This document shows positions 12,926 to 25,800 of a stretch of DNA of 64,000 nt, piece after piece. Source of the DNA: Anagrus nilaparvatae. Lineage: Eukaryota; Arthropoda; Insecta; Hymenoptera; Mymaridae. The translations under genes and the position numbers were made by a program. The first letter of the stretch is position 1, and the number at the start of each line of letters is the position of its first letter. The stretch is from NCBI GenBank assembly GCA_022575985.1, contig JAKSXM010000137.1, positions 14,340,001-14,404,000 on the forward strand, in the 5' to 3' direction. A model generated the notes under the pieces. The model was not told the origin of the DNA and did not search any database. It saw only the letters and a program-made list of their open reading frames with translations.

Positions 12926-13904
12926 TATACTATTTTCCAATTTTTTAAGTTTCCTTAAGGATTTCGCATATAACAAATAGCAATATTTATTTTTATAATA
13001 TTTTTTAACTTTTTTTATGGATCATGGAAAAATTAATATCTATAAGTTTGTTCCGATTTTACTTCGAAAGCGGCTATTATTTTGAAACCTTTAAAAAACC
13101 CTAAATTTTTATTCGATTTTAGTTAATTAGACGTTAGCCAGTATTTGATTCGAGAATCTAAAAATAAGTTTAGATTAAAACCTCTAGATTAACAAGTACA
13201 TTGAGTCCCTGTAAGCAAATCTTTTACGTAATAAAATAAAAAAATTTTTATATCACAAATAATTTTTACAGGTATAAAACGGTACTCGTAATAAATAATA
13301 AGATCAAATACGTTCTTAAAATATCACGAAACATTTATTATAAAAAGGAGATAAATGTCTTTATATTATTAGTCTGTAGTACAAGATATAATAAAATTTA
13401 ATTTTATTGAATAATAATAATAATAATAAAAGAAAATTTCTTTTTTATCTGTCTTAGATTTTTTTGCTTTATAAATATTTTTCTATTGTTATTAGATTAT
13501 TATTTTTAATGTTATCAAAATGACACTGACAATTTTACAAGCTTTAAATCTTTGATCTTTTGTTCATATGTTTGAATATTTAATTTTATAATATCTTTTA
13601 TACAATAGCGAATATTTACATATGAATTTGTTTGGTATAAATTTTTTAATAATAATGATAATATATTAAACGGCGTGAGAAAAACTTTTACTGATTTTTT
13701 TTTTTTGTATTAAAGCTTTTGTCTGTTTTATTTAAAAAACAAAAAAAAATTATTTTTTAGACAGTGAAAAGTTTTGATGTAGTTTATGTATAAAATACAA
13801 AACTATTTTGTAAAATTAAAAATGTGAAAATATTTTTTTTTCTAAAGTTTTAAAAAAATTTATCTTGTCCAAAATAATATTTTATTGAGGTAGGTAAGTC
13901 TTTT

Positions 13905-14520
13905 GATAAGCTAATTTCAAATTTTTAGGTCCCGACCCCTAATAATTAGCCCTAAAACCGAAAAACTTTATTTTTCAGTCGATTTTGAAGGTTATTTTGA
14001 CATATTTCATTTGAAACATTTTTAATTGTCCTCCATATGATAGGCAATACGTTTTTGAAGTTGCTGAATAAGAATATTTAGGTCCTGAACTCAAAAACAT
14101 AGTAATAATCATTTTGAGGACTATTAGAAACAGATTAGAAATGTTTCTTTAAAATATGTCAAAATAACCTTCAAAATTTATCAATATACACGGTTATTTT
14201 TGGTATTCAGTATAATTTTCGTGGTCAGGACCTGAAAATTTGGAGTCAGCGACATAAACCTTAACTCAGTGATATAAGTATTAGATAAGTATGTTTTGTA
14301 ATTTATAGGAAAACGTAAAAACGAGCTGATATATGCCCGTAACTGACAGTAGAAAGTTTTCCGGATCTTAAATATTCTGCAACTGCTTATTCAGCAACCT
14401 AAAAAAACGCATTGCCTATGATATTGAGGACAATTAAAAATGTTTGAACAAAAAATGCAGTTTTTCGGTATTAAGGCTATAATTATTCGGAGCAAGGACC
14501 TAAAAATTTGAAATACGCAT
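13905..14520. repeat. imperfect inverted-repeat element, about 615 bp
   Basis: The left arm (ctaatttcaaatttttaggtcc, gccctaaaaccgaaaaact, caattttaat...gataggcaatacg) reappears in reverse complement on the right (cgcattgcctatgatattgaggacaat, gtttttcggtattaaggct, ggacctaaaaatttgaaat). It has no coding capacity. It is non-autonomous foldback-like DNA of unknown family. Confidence 0.6.
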
Positions 14521-15719
14521 ATTTGCATTCTTGCAAAAACTTAATAAAAAAATTGCATGCATCTAACATATATGGATTCTGAACCAATATAAATGGTAGA
14601 TTTTTTCAGTTTTATAATAATTTTAGGCAAAATTTTGATTATGCTCCAATGAGTTATTTTACTGAAAATCAAAAAAAAAACTTATTTAAACGCTGCAAAA
14701 TCAGAAATTCAGATAAAACACTTCTGGTTGGGCTCATTTTTTTAAAATAAGTGTTTCAAGCCACGTAAACCGCAATTTTTTATTACTAAATTCTCTCATT
14801 GCTATAGCCAATTAACCAAATGGTCATTTTTGACCCAAAATGACCAATATATAAAATTTTAAAAAAGTACAAAATTTATTTCGAATTTACAAAAAAAAAT
14901 TCCGTTTTTTTAATATTTTATATAAACATATACAATTTATATTTTTAATAGCATGCCAATTATGGAAATATTATGTCAATAAAGTTTATTATTATTTTTA
15001 TTTTACGCATAAATAAAATAAACTATAATTCATTCATTAATAATTTAAAATATTCATAATATCAATTTTCTATTTTCTTTCTCTTCAATGTAATAAACTA
15101 AAAACCTAAAATATACATAAATAAAATATAATAACGTGAGATTTTTTTCACTTTAATAGTATTTACTTACTTTATAAACAGTTATGTTATATCTATTTAA
15201 TATATATAAATACAGGTGCAATTGTTGGTAAATAGTAACATTCACGACTGTAAAAATATTTATTCTTCCATACTTATATGATTTTTGTTAAAAAAAGATT
15301 AAATCATATATAAATATGTGTTGAAAGGAAAAGTCATAACTTCTTTTATAAATTGAGCATTGAAATCTTCTCTTATAAATATTAATATTATAAAATTGAT
15401 TTATAAAATATTTTTATTGAGAAAATTTTATTTTTTTTGTATTATGTGGTTAATATACTCTTATTTAATCATAATTTATACAGGTTTATATAATAATTTA
15501 AAATACTGTAAGTATTTTTATTATTACAGCTGAGGGAAATCTGTTCAAAAAACATTTACTTGTCTTTTTCAGTCAGTATCTTTTACGATGAAAAATAAGA
15601 AAATGGTTAAAGGATTGTTGATATATTAGATATTTATAATTATTGAGAATTAATGTTTCGCTGGAGTAAAATGTTAAATATCAGTGTATCTCCGAGTAAT
15701 AATATTTGCGAAATATCTA

Positions 15720-15960
15720 CGAAATGGCTGTATGGCCCAGGGTCCTCCTAGAAAATTGCCCCCTCCCCGCGAGGTCTCGAAAGCTTTCGCAATAAAAAAC
15801 CGAATACTTCACTAAAAATGTACTCGCATTTTGGGTAAGCTAGATCAAAAGAGTCGATTTTTCTTAATTATTTACTTATATTTTTTTAGGGTGGGAAATA
15901 TCTGGGGAAGGAGGGCATTAGTCTAAGGGGGCAATTGATAAGGTGAAGAGGGTGCACATT
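15720..15960. other. G+C-richer unclassified segment
   Basis: Runs such as ccccctccccgcgagg and ggggaaggagggc stand out from the A+T-rich surroundings, but no frame or repeat partner is recognised. Confidence 0.25.
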
Positions 15961-17004
15961 ATCGCCATTCATGATACAACCAAATTTGAATTAATGAAAA
16001 AAATTTTCAGTTTAGATACAGGCCTGCTGGAATAATAAAAAATAAATCGAAGATATTATTTCTGCAGAGAAAATAAAATGATTAATAACTGTAAAATTTT
16101 ATTTAGCGTCCCGAAGGTGATAGTATTCCCTTTCATTCATAATTACCTTACAATAATTACATGTACTACAGTCATACTATGACTAAGATTTTGACATTTT
16201 AATATCGTAATTAGATTCCAAGTAAAACATAAAAAATCGAATTTTACTACGAAAAAAACCCCTTAAAAATAGGTATCAAAAATCAAATACATATAACAAA
16301 AAAAAAAGAAACAATCTTGTTGTAAACATTGTTTCACAATAAATAAAAAGTTAAAAAAGAAAAAAATTAAAGACAAAATAATTACGAATTAAATAGTTTT
16401 GAATAAATTGATTTGAACTACTAATTTTATTGAAAGTTTCTTCTCGAAAGAACATTATGATGAAAAAATAAACAGACCTGATCAACGTACAGTTTAGATC
16501 AATCGTTTATATATATATATGTTACACAGAGTATATATTATATTTATTTGAACGTAATTACTTTTGATACTTTTATAATATACTAATAATATCTTTTAAA
16601 AGAAAAACAAAACTTTATAGATCCCTCGTTAAAAAAAAGTTGCATCAATCTTTATATATTTAAATAATATGGGTACTTTAAATACAATTTAAAATCATTA
16701 AAATTTTAAAATAGTAACTATATATTACGTGCATATTTATTCTTTATCTGGATTACAATTAAAGAAGATTTTTTTATTTCAGATAATTATTTAATCTGTT
16801 TTATATGTGAAGTAACATTTTTAAGTAAAGGAAGGATAATATGTACCGTTGAATTTTATATTGGCTTTATTAGCGAAAATTTTATATTAGCGAAATTATG
16901 GATTTAGGATTGTTGGATAAAATTATAGGTGCTGTTAAAAAAAATTTTTTAATTATCAGCTTAATTGATTAACCAATAAAATACTAATATTTTTGGAATA
17001 CCAG

Positions 17005-17500
17005 AATATTTGGGACGTCAAATTACAATCTATAGTTATGGATGATTTTAATATGTTAAAAAAACACCCTGCGATCATTCTAACGCAATTTCTGGGCCTA
17101 GAAACGCAGGGATTAATGTTAAGACAATGTTATAATGTCATCTTGCAGTTAAAAAAAAATAATTCCAGTTGATATTATTTATTTCGCATAAGGGCTATCT
17201 TGCTCTCATCACTATAGACAAGAAACCAAAAGCCCATTTTCGTCCCAAAATGATCAATTTTCAAATTATTGCTAAAATTGTAATTTTTTATGTAAATGAG
17301 TTTCATAGGTATCAAAAATTTTGAAAAAAATGAAACCAACCATTGCTTGAATTGCAAGATGATAGCATTATTTGGAAAATTGCCTAAAATCCTTATTTTA
17401 TAACATAGGGCCCTGCATTTCTTGGGTATCTTTGGTGTTTTTTCAACATATTAAAGTCATCTATAACTATAGATTGTAATTTGGAGACCCAAATGTTCCC
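17005..17500. mobile_element. MITE-like element with about 70-bp terminal inverted repeats
   Basis: The left arm runs from gaatatttgggacgtcaaatt to gttaaaaaaacacc (17005-17073). It is complemented by ggtgttttttcaacatatta to ggagacccaaatgttccc (17429-17500). The inner symmetry around gcagg/cctgc and a 60-codon minus-strand frame are not informative. Words such as 'catctataactat' recur at 46030 and 37880. Confidence 0.65.
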
Positions 17501-19769
17501 ATCTCTTCTTGTCAGTACAAGAATACTTAAGAATACTTAAAAATTAATTAGGAGATTTAAGTTAATAAAAATTTTTTATTTTTTTTAAATAATGCCAGGC
17601 AATCAATAACCTAACATATTTTGACAAGCTCTTAGAATAATGTCTCCTTATAAAAAAAATTGAATATATTAAATTCTGCTGATGAAGACCAATATTATTT
17701 TTCTTAAAAAAGTTTTGAAATTTTAAAAACTATATTTGTTCAGTTACCAAAAATAGCAAATTTATTTATCGATCTAAAAATTTCTACAAAACAGAGAACC
17801 ACATATAAAATAACTAAAATTCTTTTGAAAATAAGTATAAGGCGAATATGCCCTAAATAATTATAAAAATTCAATAATTATAATTTTAATCAATTTCAAA
17901 TAACAACATACTTTTTAGAATTCTCTTTAATGAATTCTATGAATGTTTAATTGGTTAAATTGAATTTTATATTTACGATTATTTTATCATTGTTATACTT
18001 ATTAAATTATAAACTTTTTCAATTTAATTTATAATTTCAACTGGAAGCACTAAATTATTTTTCTCGTTAATGTTATTTGACAAAGGAATTTTTAATGAAA
18101 AAGTTTAATGAAATTTTAATTTAGAAATAAATAATTTCATTATTAAATTAAATTATTAAAATGTTTTATACATTAAATAATAATTCCATCAATTTTTAAT
18201 TTAAATCAATAAGTATATTATATTTTCATGTTCGATAATTGACCAATGTAATATCTATTGAATTTTCAATTAATTTACAAATTTTAGTTTTATTTAAATT
18301 TTACTTTGTTAAATTAAATCAATTATTTTGTCTACCGAATAAATTTGTTCAAAGGAAAGATAGAAACTAAAGTTTAGAATAATTGCAAGTAGGGTAAACT
18401 ATCCATGAACGAGATTCTTGTTTTCAATTTACGGTTGAATTAATATTTATCTTCTAAATTTCTTGTTAAGTATAATTTAATAAAATTAATTGCCAAACTA
18501 AATATCATAATACAATTTCTGAGCGATTCTGGCTGTATGTGGGTAAATTTATTAATGGCAGTAATATTTTTAATAAAACACCTTTTCAACAGTTAGAAAT
18601 AAGCTTGGAAGATATTATGTTATACGACAAACTGTAAACTTTCTCATGAATCAGAAAACTTAAATGTTAGTTTGACAGGCGGATATTGCAGGCGTTATGT
18701 AAAGTAAAAAAATATAGTCGAAAATAAATTTTTGAATTTTACCTATACAAGGGTTTATAAAGTAAATTTAATTTAAAATTTCTTTGAAAAAAATCTTAAT
18801 CATATTTCTTACATTTTGGTAAATATAGTTTTTTTTCCACCCACTTTAGAATGGTAAAAATATTTGTTGGCAATAATTATTTTAGCAAAAAATGAATTGA
18901 ATTAATATAGTTAGGATAAAAATAATATTAGACTACATTTTACCTCCACTTGATGTTACCACCAGGATCACGAGTACCAAAAAAGGTACATTTGCGCCGA
19001 AGTGATATTTCCGCTATCCTAATAATCTATTTTTCCTTGCCAAAAGTTGGGATTTTTAGTTTCATCATATTTTTTTATATCAAAAAGGTTCCAAAGCATC
19101 AGAAATTATAATTTTTTTCGTTATATCTGATTTATTTCATATCACAATTAAATTATTCTAAAATATAAAAACCTTTGCTTTCCTACCACGTACAAAAATA
19201 ATTCAACATACAAATTTCAAAAAATTAAAACTTAGAAAATACCCAATTACCAATTAAAAATAATTTAAAGTAATAATATACCTATAATAAAAACAATTTA
19301 AAAAAAGCATTTAAAATAAAATTTTCATTTTTATTTTTGAATTATATTAGCCATTAAATATTTAACTGTTTTTAAATGAGTTTACTTATTACACATATTT
19401 ATAACTAAAAAAAATTTTCTTTTATTTTTTTAACCATAATAATGATGTTGCTTAATCATTTTAATATATACATAAATTATAATTAATGTTGTTTACCTTA
19501 CGTATTAATAAAAACAAATTTTGTTAGGCAAAAATATGTTTAACTAATTATAAGTATATAATTATAATTATTAAATTTTATTAATATTAGTTTAAAAAAA
19601 AAAAATAGTATGTATAATATTTAAAAACTAAGTATAAAAATTTTTGTGTATTTATCTATGTAGTAATTAGTCTCATTTAATAAATTTCTTTTTATAATAG
19701 TACGTGTTTAGAATATATAAAATAAAATAAAAAATTTAAAAACCCTTTATTTTTACATGTATGTTGCAG
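17501..19769. other. non-coding A+T-rich DNA before exon A
   Basis: There are no recognisable exons, although the upstream part of ceramidase must join here. The last ~25 bases form the pyrimidine-rich acceptor of exon A. Confidence 0.45.
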
Positions 19770-19892
19770 AAACTATGGGGGAGCGGCATGGCTACAGAGG
19801 TGAAAGGACCAGTTAGAATTGTTCATCGTTTTGTTGATATGCCAAAGCAGAAGGCTAATTATTACAATGAAAATACTGGGAAGGTCGAGGAG
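19770..19892 (+). CDS. CDase: neutral ceramidase exon A (first in window)
   Basis: It codes 41 residues, beginning KLWGSGMATE and ending GKVEE, with acceptor ttgcag|AAA and donor GAG|gtaatt, both phase 0. The segment containing VHRFVDMP corresponds to the V-x-(H/Q)-x-(F/Y)-VDM stretch just before the PAMGYSFAAGT block of insect ceramidases. A Met codon lies in frame just upstream (19761), but it is in the intron, before the acceptor AG, so it is not the start. The preceding exon is more than 19.7 kb away or outside the window. Confidence 0.9.
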
Positions 19893-22800
19893 GTAATTTT
19901 CTCTTTATTATGTTTAATGTTTTATCACTCTATACTGTTAAATTACTTTGTTTGAATCTGTAGGCTTTATTATTAATTTTTAAAGTATATAATTTATCTA
20001 ATAATGGTGTTGTAATTAAATGTTTACCTCTTAGCTTAGAAAGATGTCAAATATAATTGTAAACGTTAAACAAATTAGAAAAATTCAAATTTCTAAACAA
20101 GCGAATGGATTAAAATAGATAAACTTATATTTTGTGTCAATATAATTATAGTTTTGTTTAATATGCTAATTTTTTTGTTACAACAATTAAAGATTCGTAG
20201 ATTTCTATCGATTTATTTTTTTTAATTATTTGTGGTAAAGAGCTACCATAAGAAAGAATAACGTTTTAATTTTAGTAAATGAAAAATAATCTTTTATATT
20301 ATAAATATCATAAATTATAACAAAAATAATTAAGTCGATGGTATAAGTGAGTATTGTTGTAACTGTTTTAGCAATAAAAGCTTTTTATTTAATTAATTCA
20401 AATATTTATTGGGGTCTATTAAATATTACTTTACTTTTACGTTAGGTAGTACAAAAAATTATAAATGCAAAAATGTTTTCAGTTTCTTATCGGAGTTTAT
20501 GGGAATTACTTCATAGTCGGGGCCTAGGTGTAAAAAAAAAGGCCAAACCTCTGAAAACCACGACCCTGGCTGACTTACGATGAAACCTATGGGAATCTCT
20601 TCAGATAGCCCTAAAGAACATTGTATGCAATGAATAAACTTGCGCTGATGAAAATTGGGTGAAATTAACCCCGATCCCCCCCCCCCTTAAGCCCTAAAAT
20701 TTAAATTGATCTTTTTTTTGTAAATTTAACGACCCCTAGTAGGTTTTTTGGGTCACTGAACACGAATATGAAATCGTTTTTTACCGAAAATGATTCAGTT
20801 GCCCACAATAGGCAACTTCAGGTTAATTTTTGGGTATATTTAAATAGATCTTTTTTTGTAATTTTAACGACCCCCAGTAGGCTTTTTGGGTCACTGAACA
20901 CGAATATGATATCGGTTTTCACTAAAAATGCTTTAGGTGCCCACAATAGCCAACTTCAGGCGTTTACTTTCACTTTCACGACCTTTAGTAGGTTTTTACT
21001 AAGGGTCGTCGTTAAAATTACAAAAAAAGATCAATTTAAATTTTAGGGCTTAAGGGGGGGGGGGTCGGGGTAATTTCACCCAATTTTCACCAGCGCAAGT
21101 TTATTCATTGTATACAATGTTCTTTAGGGCTATCTGAAGAGATTCCCATAGGTTTCATCGTAAGTCAGCCAGGGTGGTGGTTTTCATTTTTGAATAACGA
21201 AATATACCCGGCTATCAGTAGCCAGCGATAGTAATTACGCCCATAAATTCAATTTATTAAACTCGGGTATTATGGTGTGGCGGCGCGCTGATCTATTTTA
21301 TTAACTATTTAAAAATTTGTGCAGTATTATAATTGTATCCATCATTTTTGATACAAAATTACTTAATTGAAATTAATTTTATTGTAAGACTATAATTTTT
21401 ATTTTATAGCTAGTTCGCATAAAATTTATTACATTTATATTTTGTTTAATTCTAATTTTACTACATGCATGTAAAAATGTACGCACATATAAAGAATAAA
21501 AAAATAAATAAAATTTCTTAGACAATTCTATGACGTTTCGCTATAACGAAATAGCTTGTTTATATGTGTCGATTGTAGCAAGGTCGATCTTTGTGATTCC
21601 GGCTATTGTTAAGAATCAGATTAGAATGCGAAAATCTCTCGTGGGTCTTTTTTATTATTATTATTTTTTATATCGATTGTTTTATTTTTTTTTCTTAATA
21701 CAAAGAATCGTGGAATTATTCCCAGAAAATAAAAAAAGACTCTGTTGGGAAATGGTAGTAACATTGTTATTTATTTTTTTTTATATAATATATTCATATG
21801 TAACATGTACGTTTACATGGGTTAGTTGAAAAATTTTATAAGTTGATAGTAGTGGATTTAAATTTTTGGTTTTTTATTTAATTCAATTAAATACCTTAAA
21901 TTTAAATCCACTGTACTATCAACTTTGTATAAAGATTTATTAAGTTCTTTGCGTATACTTTTATATAAATTTCTTATATACAGCGAATTATTGTTATTAT
22001 TAAATTGAAATTATTATAAAAAAATTTTGTATTGTTAGTGCTACTCAAAAACAATAAATAATTTAATTCAACTTTTGAAAAAAAAAATTACAGTAAAATA
22101 ACTGTAATAATAAAAATAAGTTTAAAAAATATTATTAATAAAATATGATACATAACAATATAAAATGTACTGGTACAATATTTATATCTTAGTAATGATA
22201 CAATGTTTATGCATTATATGATTTATTATTGATAAACTTTCATACATATTGAATAAATGATATTTTAAATATTATACTATGCATGAAGTATATAACACTA
22301 GGAATGATCTTTAATTAAGATAAACTCTATATAAAACAATATATCATAATGTACCTATGGGTATATTAACCTGGAACTACCCGGGGAATTATAAAAATGA
22401 TTTGCCCAGATCTAAATAGATTTAAAATGTGATCAGATCAAGCATAAGTTAATTAAGGCAAAACTGAGCAAGTATGGAGTGATACGTTGTAGTATGTACT
22501 AAACTGGATTTTGGCACGATCTGGGTATATCTGAAAAAAAATGTAATCACGAAACCGTATCTGCTGAGATTGACTCTTACTTTTATATGGGTAAGAACAT
22601 AATACAACTATATCAGGACAAATTTATTAGCGTTGAGTCATATTATCTAATATCAAAAAAAATTTATTTGAATTAATTTGAGCTAGAAAATTACAATTAA
22701 AAAAAGTTATTATAATATTTATTTATTTAATTTACAATAATTAAAATTTTTTTCTAATCTAAATAAAAAATTTTTAAATTAAAAAAAAAATTTTTTTTTT

Positions 22801-25800
22801 TTTTTTTTGCAATTTTGCACAAAAGGTATATTTTTAAAGAAAAATAATCAAATATCCATAATTTAAATCATTAAAATTAAATTATTCATTTCTTTAAAAA
22901 GTTTTAAATTAAAATCTTTAGAGTAAAATTTCATCTCTGCGGATAGCTATTTTTGAGATTAAATTTTTAGAAGTGAAATCAAAAACTAAAGTACTTAGAA
23001 AAATAATTTTTATTTACACTTCTTATAGTCAACAATTAGAATTATTCCTCAAAGTTACAAGTAAAAATCTTATTTAGAAAAAAAGTTATGAAGAGTTAAA
23101 GTTAAATTTCATTGCTAACGGACAACTATTTTTGAGATTAAATATCTAGAAGTGAAATCAAAAACTAAAATACTTAGAAAAATTATTTTTATTTACACTT
23201 CTTATAGTTAACAATTAGAATTATTTCTGAAAGTTACAAGTCAAAATATTATATAGAAAAAAAATTATGAATAGTTAAAGTTAAATTTCATTGCTAACGG
23301 ACAACTATTTTTGAGATTAAATATCCAGAAGTGAAATCAAAAACTAAAATACTTAGAAAAATGATTTGTATTTATTCTTTTTATAGCCAACAATTAGAAC
23401 TATTTCTGAAAATTATAAGTCTTCCTCTCAACTAGAAGAAAAATTATTTCTATATAGTTTAAAATCTTTCATTTTTCAAGTTTTCCTCGGTAAATAAAAA
23501 ATTGAATTTCAAAGATATACTAAACAAGGAATTTTTTTTTCCAGTTGAGATAAAGACTTGACATTTTCAGAAATAGTTCTAATTGTTGGCTATTAAAAGA
23601 GTAAATAAAAATTAATTTTCTAAGTATTTTAGTTTTTGATTTCACTTCTGGACTTTTAATCTCAAAAATTGTTGCCCCGCTGGAATGAAATTTAACTTTA
23701 ACTCTTCATAACTTTTTTTCTAAATAAGATTTTTACTTGTAACTTTCAGAAATAATTCTAATTGTTAACTATAAGAAGTGTAAATAAAAATTATTTTACT
23801 AAGTATTTTAGTTTTGGTTTTCACTTCTGGACTTTTAATCTCAAAAATAGTTGTCCGTTAGCAATGAAATTTAACTTTAACTCTTCATAACTTTTTTTCT
23901 AAATAAGATTTTTACTTGTAACTTTCAGGAATAATTCTAATTGTTAACTATAAGAAGTGTAAATAAAAATTATTTTACTAAGTACTTTAGTTTTTGATTT
24001 CACTTCTGGAAATTTAATCTTAATAGTTGTCCGGTAGGAATGAAAAACTATTATTAGGTAATTTGTCGTTTATTTTTCTGAAAGAGTTACTTGAAATTTT
24101 TATAAATAATGAATAAGTTTTAATAATTGTCAGAAATATTTCCATAATGTATTTTAAAATATATTTACGGCTTTAATAGGAAATAAGAAAAAATTGTAAT
24201 AAAAAAATGAAATAGTATTTTTAAAATTTTATTTCATTTAATTTTCAGTATTTGAATACAAAAAAAATTAATGTATTTATTTATTTTACTTAGTATAAAT
24301 TAATAAAAAATAATTTTTTGTACTTATACAAGAATAATGAACATTAAACAACGAAGCCGTGGTGGTCTAGCGGTAACGTTAGAGATCTAGTAATCTGAAA
24401 ATTCGGGTTCGATTCATGTGCCAGCTATTTTTTTTTTTTTTTTTTTTTTTGAAAAATGTATATGTTTAGATATAAAAAGATATGACCAAATTATGCCAAA
24501 ATCCATACCTGATCAAATCTGGGTACTCAGACTTCATTTTATCTGTACATATCATTTTTATAATTCCCCGGGTAGGTAAAATAAAGTTTTTTAGAGAGAA
24601 CGTTATACATATGAACAACCCCTTCAATAGGAGGTCGGAGGCCATGCAAAAGTTTTTGGATGGGATTTTGCAGGGAAAGTGGAGTTGCAAAAAGTTGCAT
24701 TATTTTTTGCGAAAGAAATCGCAAAACTCTTTGCAGTTATTTTCAACTCTCTGCAACTTCGTGTGGAGTTTTCAGTTCGTCGAGGGGGTTGAAGGCCTCG
24801 AAAAATTTTAACGCTTTTTCCAAATTTTAAATTTAAAAAAGGGCCAATTTTTACATTTTGTAATTTTTTATTTTTTGAGGCTGAAAAAAGTCTTTCTCCG
24901 TTCTTTTCCGTAAGAAATGGTCGCTGATCACGAATTTAGGGGTCTTTTCTACGAGAAATGTGCGGAACACCCTTAGATTTGCAAAAACTACCCCTAAAAA
25001 GAGCTATTTTTGATGTATTCGAATTTTGAGCAGCCACATTTGGGGTTTTTGTGTCGCTGATCACGAATTTCAGGGTCCTGTCTACGAGAAATTGACACTG
25101 CACCCTTAAATTTGCAAAAACTTGAAATACGAATTTCCGAAATTCCCCGAAATTCTTGTTCAGCGACCCAAAAAACTCATAAGAACTAAATCTGTACATT
25201 GAATTTGCAAAAATAGCAAAACCACTGCTGTTAGGGGTAGCTTTTGCTAATTTAGAAGTGAAAGTTAATAAACTTTTCATAGAAAAATTCCGAAATTCTA
25301 GAATAGCGACCCAAAATACCCATGTGGACCAAATCTGGCCACTCAAAACTCAAACGTATCAGAAACACCTCTTTTTAGGGTTAGTTTTTGCAAATTCAAG
25401 GGCGATCCATACATTTCTCATAGAAAAGACCTCAAAATTCGTGCAATCAGCGACCCAAAAAACCTATAGTAGACCAAATCTGGTGTTGGACGGAAAAAAT
25501 ACCAACCCCTCCCCCTCCACCCTCCGTATATTGACTGGAGTATCAAAAAAACAAAAAATTGATTTAGCTTATAATAGGTGCAAGTGCTAAACACCTTTTG
25601 CTTATTTTTTTAAAATAAGTCACCCGGCTCATCTAAGGGCTGCCAGTGTTATTACGACGGCGTGCCACCGTTTGTTTTGGTAGGGATATATATATTTAGG
25701 CTGGCTTTCTTTCTACATAGAGTTTTTTACGAATCATTAACCATTAGCTTTCGATTAGCTTAAAGCTTTTAAAAGTTCTAATTGAAGTTCTGCAGGCGTA

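Larger units (their letters stand above)
22345..24600. repeat. outer inverted repeat enclosing nested palindrome
   Basis: A 25-base word beginning ctacccggggaattataa near 22379 has its exact complement ending ...ttataattccccgggtag near 24555-24580. Flanking words also pair: atggattttggca/tgccaaaatccat and gatctgggtat/tctgggtactc, with variation. Between the arms lie the 181-bp repeats and the tRNA-like sequence, so the whole 2.2 kb behaves as one foldback structure or a nested pair. Confidence 0.55.

Noticed and set aside
1..19769. Upstream ceramidase exons carrying the catalytic serine or the first zinc ligands
   Set aside because: I looked for the expected conserved segments in plus-strand frames and saw none, though short exons could escape reading by eye.
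21530..21829. 99-codon hydrophobic open frame
   Set aside because: The Phe/Tyr/Leu/Ile richness follows from T-rich DNA; it lies in a ceramidase intron and has no conserved pattern.
24356..24428. Functional tRNA gene
   Set aside because: The A- and B-boxes are good, but the acceptor and T stems do not pair and the anticodon loop has the wrong length in every register tried.
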